Positions 60,867 to 64,000 of a stretch of DNA of 64,000 bases are shown piece after piece. The stretch is taken from NCBI RefSeq assembly GCF_900102185.1, contig NZ_LT629690.1, positions 3,720,001 through 3,784,000 on the forward strand, written 5' to 3'. The translations under genes were made by a program, and so were the position numbers. The stretch comes from Terriglobus roseus. GTDB lineage: Bacteria > Acidobacteriota > Terriglobia > Terriglobales > Acidobacteriaceae. The notes under the pieces are model-generated. The model was not told the DNA's origin. It worked only from the letters and a program-made list of their open reading frames with translations, and ran no database searches. Each line of letters begins with the position of its first letter. Positions within the stretch are counted from its first letter, which is position 1.

Positions 60867-63800
60867 AATGGAAGTCGTGGGATCGAATATCGACAGGGTC
60901 AGCCGAGAAGGCCTCCAGAGATTTCGCCTTGATATGGATCACACTGTCTTGATTCTGTAATTGTCCATATACCTTAAGGAATTTTGCGCGAGTGACAAGA
61001 ACACGATAACGATCGTAAAGATCCGGATGGATGACAATATTCGCGATACCGGCCTCATCTTCCATAGACAGGAAGATAAAGCCCAGTGCAGTACCTGGAC
61101 GTTGGCGAGCGATGATGGCTCCCGCGATGGCAACAAAAGTCCCATCCTCTACAGAGCGAAGCTCCGTGCTGTTCAGTAGTCCTTCATGACGAAGTTGTGC
61201 GCGCCAGTAGGCCATGGGATGTGCGCTCGTGGTGAGACCTGTGCCGGCGTAGTCGCTTACCAGACGATCTCCCGTAGTCATACGCTTTAGAGGCGATACA
61301 TACTGCTCTTTCTGCACATCCACAGCACGCAGCAGAGGCCCCACAGCACGTGCAGCCTGTTCTACTTGCCAGATTGCATCGCGTCTATGCTCTACATCGC
61401 TGAATGAATTCAATGCCCCGATACGAGCCAGCTGGGTGAGATCGCCACGTGTAAGGCAAGGCACTCTGAGACTGAGGTCATTCACACTGCGAAAGTGACC
61501 GTGGGCCTTCCGCTCGTCTACGAGTGATGTTGCGGAACTTCTCTTCAAGCCTCGAACATAATTCAATCCCAGCTGCAATGAGAGCGAACCATCGTGTTCA
61601 GCTTGTACTGTGCACGCCACCTCGGATGTTTGCGCATCGATGTATCGCACCTTGAGTCCGTGTCGCTGCGCATCTTTGACGAGCACGGCCGCCGAATAAA
61701 ATCCCATTGGCTGATTGTTGAGCATGGCACAAGTGAACGCAGCGAGATACTTTACCTTGAAATAGGCCGAAGCATACGCGATGAGTGCAAAGCTGGCGGC
61801 GTGCGATTCAGGAAATCCATACAGTGCAAAGGACTGAATGCTCTGCACGATCACATCCTGCGTGGCGGGGGCAATCTTGTTAGTCTGCATGCCCGCACGA
61901 AGCTTTACCATCAGCTCTTCCATACGCTTCCAGGAACGGCGCATGCCTACGGCCTTGCGCAATTCCTCAGCTTCAGCCCCGCTGAAGTTACCTACGACCA
62001 TCGCAATCTTCAGCAGTTGCTCTTGAAAGAGAGGCACGCCTAAGGTGCGTTTAAGTACTGGCTCTAATTCATCGAGCGGATACGTCACTTTCTCTTTACC
62101 CTGCCTGCGGCGCATGTAAGGGTGCATCATCTTACCAACGATAGGTCCTGGACGGATGATGGCGACCTGCACAACGAGGTCGTAGAACTCTTTTGGATTA
62201 TTGCGTGGCAGCGAAGCCATTTGTGCACGACTCTCCACCTGAAACATCCCTACGGTGTCTGCACGGCTAAGAGTTTCATACACTTCCTTGTCTTCCGGCA
62301 TGTGGGCTAGATCCACTTCATCGCCGTAGTGCTGCGGAATCAAGGTAATGCAGTCTTTCATGACTGCCATCATGCCTAAACCAAGCAGATCGATTTTGAT
62401 TAAGCCTAAATCTGCGCAGTCTTCTTTATCCCATTGCACGACGCTGCGGCCACGCATTGACGCCCGTTCGAGTGGAACGACTTTATTCAGTTGCCCCTGG
62501 CAGACGATCATGCCGCCAGAGTGCTGCCCCAGATGGCGAGGCAAATCCTGCAAGCGCTCACACAATTCGACATACTTTGCGATTCTCCAATGCGATGGAT
62601 CAAAGCCTGCATGCCGAAAATTATCTTTTAGCGTTTCGTCCTTCTTGCGCCACTCCCAATGGCCGATAAGACCAGAGAGTCTGCCTAGAGTTTCTTCATC
62701 AAAGCCAAGCGCTTTGCCAACTTCCCTCGCCGCTGATTTTCCGCGATAACTGATCACATTCGCGGCCATGGCTGCACCCAATTCTCCATAGCGCGTATAG
62801 ATGTACTGGATCGCCTGCTCGCGCTTATCACCGGAGGGTAGATCCAGGTCGATGTCAGGCCATTCATTGCGGTTTTCGTTTAGGAAGCGTTCGAAGAGGA
62901 GGTCCATACCGATAGGGTCGATGGCTGTGATTTGAAGCGCATAGCAAACAACAGAATTTGCTGCGCTTCCCCTCCCCTGCACGAGGATGTCGCTTGACCT
63001 GCAGTATTGGACGATGTCCCACACGATGAGAAAGTAGCCAGCAAAGCCGAGCTTTTCAATAAGTGTAAGTTCTCGCTCCGCCTGCGTTTGGGCACGCTTA
63101 TATAACTCAGAATTGCGTTTGGCTCCGTAGCGAAGCGCCATACCTTCCGCGACGCGCTTGCGAAGGTAGATCTCCATTGGCTCGCCTGTATTGGTGGTGT
63201 AGCAGGGGAACTCATATCCCAGATCGTTCAGCTCAAATTTCAAGCGCTGCGAGATGAGCAATGTATTGTCCAGCGCTTCCGGCAGATCACGAAACAAATG
63301 ATGCATTGTTCTTGCGTTACGAACAAAACGCTGTGAGTTGCATTGCAACAGGCGGCCTGCATCATCCAGTGAAACGTGATTCTGAATGGATGTGAATACA
63401 TCCAGCACTTCACGATCATATGGAGTCGCGTAGCGAACTCCGTTGGTGGCCACAATGGGTAGTTTGAGAGACTCAGCGATACGCAGCGCGGCCTGGTTAC
63501 GAGCCTCTTGCGCTCTGATGCCATGGCGCTGCAATTCTACGTAGACATTGTGTGGTCCGTAGACGTCTACTAACTGTTCTACGCACCGTCTGCCTTCTGA
63601 TTCGCCACCACGTGTAAGGGCGGCAGCAAGTACACCTTCGTCTCCTCCGGTCATGCAGATGAGGCCAGCTCGGAACTCTTTCAAATCGTCTAAAAGCGCT
63701 ACCCCTTCACATTTGGTGGTTTCACGCATTTTGAAGCGCGTGATCATTTGGCAGAGATTTTGATACCCAACACGGGATGTACAGAGCAGGGGCACCCTTG

Positions 63801-64000
63801 CAGGTCGAGCAGGATATTGATCCGGGAGGCCTAATGGAGGAACAAGCTTCATCCCGAAATCTGCGACTGAGATCTCCGCGCCAACATGAGCACGCACATC
63901 GTTTTCTTTTGCTGACGTATGAAAACGAGCGGAGCCGTAGAAGCCGTTGCGATCAAGCAACGCAATCGCAGCCATGTCTTCCTGAAATGCAGCTTTGATG
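60865..64000 (-). CDS. dnaE2: Error-prone DNA polymerase DnaE2 (N-terminus cut by window edge)
   Basis: Open from the window end to the stop at 60865, giving about 1044 residues. The ATG at 63975 is internal; upstream sequence continues in frame and fits the family opening before ALLDRNGFYGSARF. The polymerase Asp motif is PDIDLDLPSGDKREQAIQYI. KGREG-type features of DnaE are followed by an OB-fold end (DEAGIANIVIHPDLYDRYR). DnaE2 carries out SOS-induced mutagenic translesion synthesis, usually with ImuA and ImuB. Those partner genes are not in this window and may lie upstream. Length and motifs are normal. Confidence 0.95.
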   Translation of the reverse strand, partial: IKAAFQEDMAAIALLDRNGFYGSARFHTSAKENDVRAHVGAEISVADFGMKLVPPLGLPDQYPARPARVPLLCTSRVGYQNLCQMITRFKMRETTKCEGVALLDDLKEFRAGLICMTGGDEGVLAAALTRGGESEGRRCVEQLVDVYGPHNVYVELQRHGIRAQEARNQAALRIAESLKLPIVATNGVRYATPYDREVLDVFTSIQNHVSLDDAGRLLQCNSQRFVRNARTMHHLFRDLPEALDNTLLISQRLKFELNDLGYEFPCYTTNTGEPMEIYLRKRVAEGMALRYGAKRNSELYKRAQTQAERELTLIEKLGFAGYFLIVWDIVQYCRSSDILVQGRGSAANSVVCYALQITAIDPIGMDLLFERFLNENRNEWPDIDLDLPSGDKREQAIQYIYTRYGELGAAMAANVISYRGKSAAREVGKALGFDEETLGRLSGLIGHWEWRKKDETLKDNFRHAGFDPSHWRIAKYVELCERLQDLPRHLGQHSGGMIVCQGQLNKVVPLERASMRGRSVVQWDKEDCADLGLIKIDLLGLGMMAVMKDCITLIPQHYGDEVDLAHMPEDKEVYETLSRADTVGMFQVESRAQMASLPRNNPKEFYDLVVQVAIIRPGPIVGKMMHPYMRRRQGKEKVTYPLDELEPVLKRTLGVPLFQEQLLKIAMVVGNFSGAEAEELRKAVGMRRSWKRMEELMVKLRAGMQTNKIAPATQDVIVQSIQSFALYGFPESHAASFALIAYASAYFKVKYLAAFTCAMLNNQPMGFYSAAVLVKDAQRHGLKVRYIDAQTSEVACTVQAEHDGSLSLQLGLNYVRGLKRSSATSLVDERKAHGHFRSVNDLSLRVPCLTRGDLTQLARIGALNSFSDVEHRRDAIWQVEQAARAVGPLLRAVDVQKEQYVSPLKRMTTGDRLVSDYAGTGLTTSAHPMAYWRAQLRHEGLLNSTELRSVEDGTFVAIAGAIIARQRPGTALGFIFLSMEDEAGIANIVIHPDLYDRYRVLVTRAKFLKVYGQLQNQDSVIHIKAKSLEAFSADPVDIRSHDFH

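Noticed and set aside
1-64000. CRISPR array, insertion sequence or prophage
   Set aside because: No regularly spaced direct repeats, transposase or phage structural genes were seen anywhere in the window.

Overview
The window reads as a chromosomal segment of an acidobacterium of the Terriglobia type (Terriglobus, Granulicella or Edaphobacter relatives). This is an inference from gene content. The main pointers are a PadR regulator paired with a large FtsX/MacB-like permease of the acidobacterial duplicated-permease kind, an Oar-like TonB receptor with an N-terminal carboxypeptidase-regulatory-like domain, a quinoprotein/cytochrome c operon with Tat-exported partners, and moderately high GC. 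There is one tRNA gene, no rRNA, no CRISPR array and no recognisable insertion sequence or prophage.

Layout. (1) 1-1785: two nucleotide-sugar genes (epimerase, then dehydrogenase cut by the window edge). (2) 1827-2691: an SRPBCC/ArsR pair behind two matching operator palindromes, followed by tRNA-Ser(GCU). (3) 3027-5646: a small PepSY-like membrane protein with an OmpR-type regulator and sensor kinase. (4) 5989-11097: a type III polyketide synthase cluster with a methyltransferase, a DUF2306 membrane protein, an FAD oxidoreductase and a YceI protein. (5) 11371-17391, minus strand: a tightly overlapping operon crtN-crtNc-crtP-crtQ-crtO, the late staphyloxanthin-type C30 carotenoid pathway, with no crtM synthase in view. 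(6) 17972-20985: a lone receiver, a sensor kinase with an ABC-type binding-protein sensor, and a broken carotenoid membrane gene (DUF422/CruF-like). (7) 21404-24643: PadR plus permease. (8) 25169-35876: a sugar-use locus with an IclR/LacI-type hybrid regulator, TonB receptor, large unknown Tat protein, AraA-like isomerase, MFS carrier and esterase. (9) 35994-43948: a CzcCBA-type metal efflux operon divergent from a two-component system. (10) 44421-48733: TIM-barrel protein, cytochrome c, PQQ dehydrogenase and cupin. (11) 49435-60057: ten genes with mostly unassigned families. (12) 60069-64000: PAP2 phosphatase and the start-truncated dnaE2.

Regions 4 to 6 together look like a pigment and lipid biosynthesis island. 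The CrtN/P/Nc/Q/O set would take a C30 carotene to a carboxylic acid, glycosylate it and acylate the sugar. The neighbouring PKS set resembles in outline the Streptomyces srs operon for methylated phenolic lipids and quinones.

Region 11 is the best candidate for an undescribed system. Four overlapping plus-strand genes encode a repeat protein, an Ig-like-fold protein, and two proteins that join a phasin-like amphipathic helical segment to a beta-sandwich-like segment. They diverge from a minus-strand operon of an AarF/UbiB kinase, a 729-residue DUF362-like protein, an SDR and an SRPBCC protein. A membrane protein and a beta-propeller protein lie beyond. A role around a lipid or hydrophobic granule is a hypothesis only.
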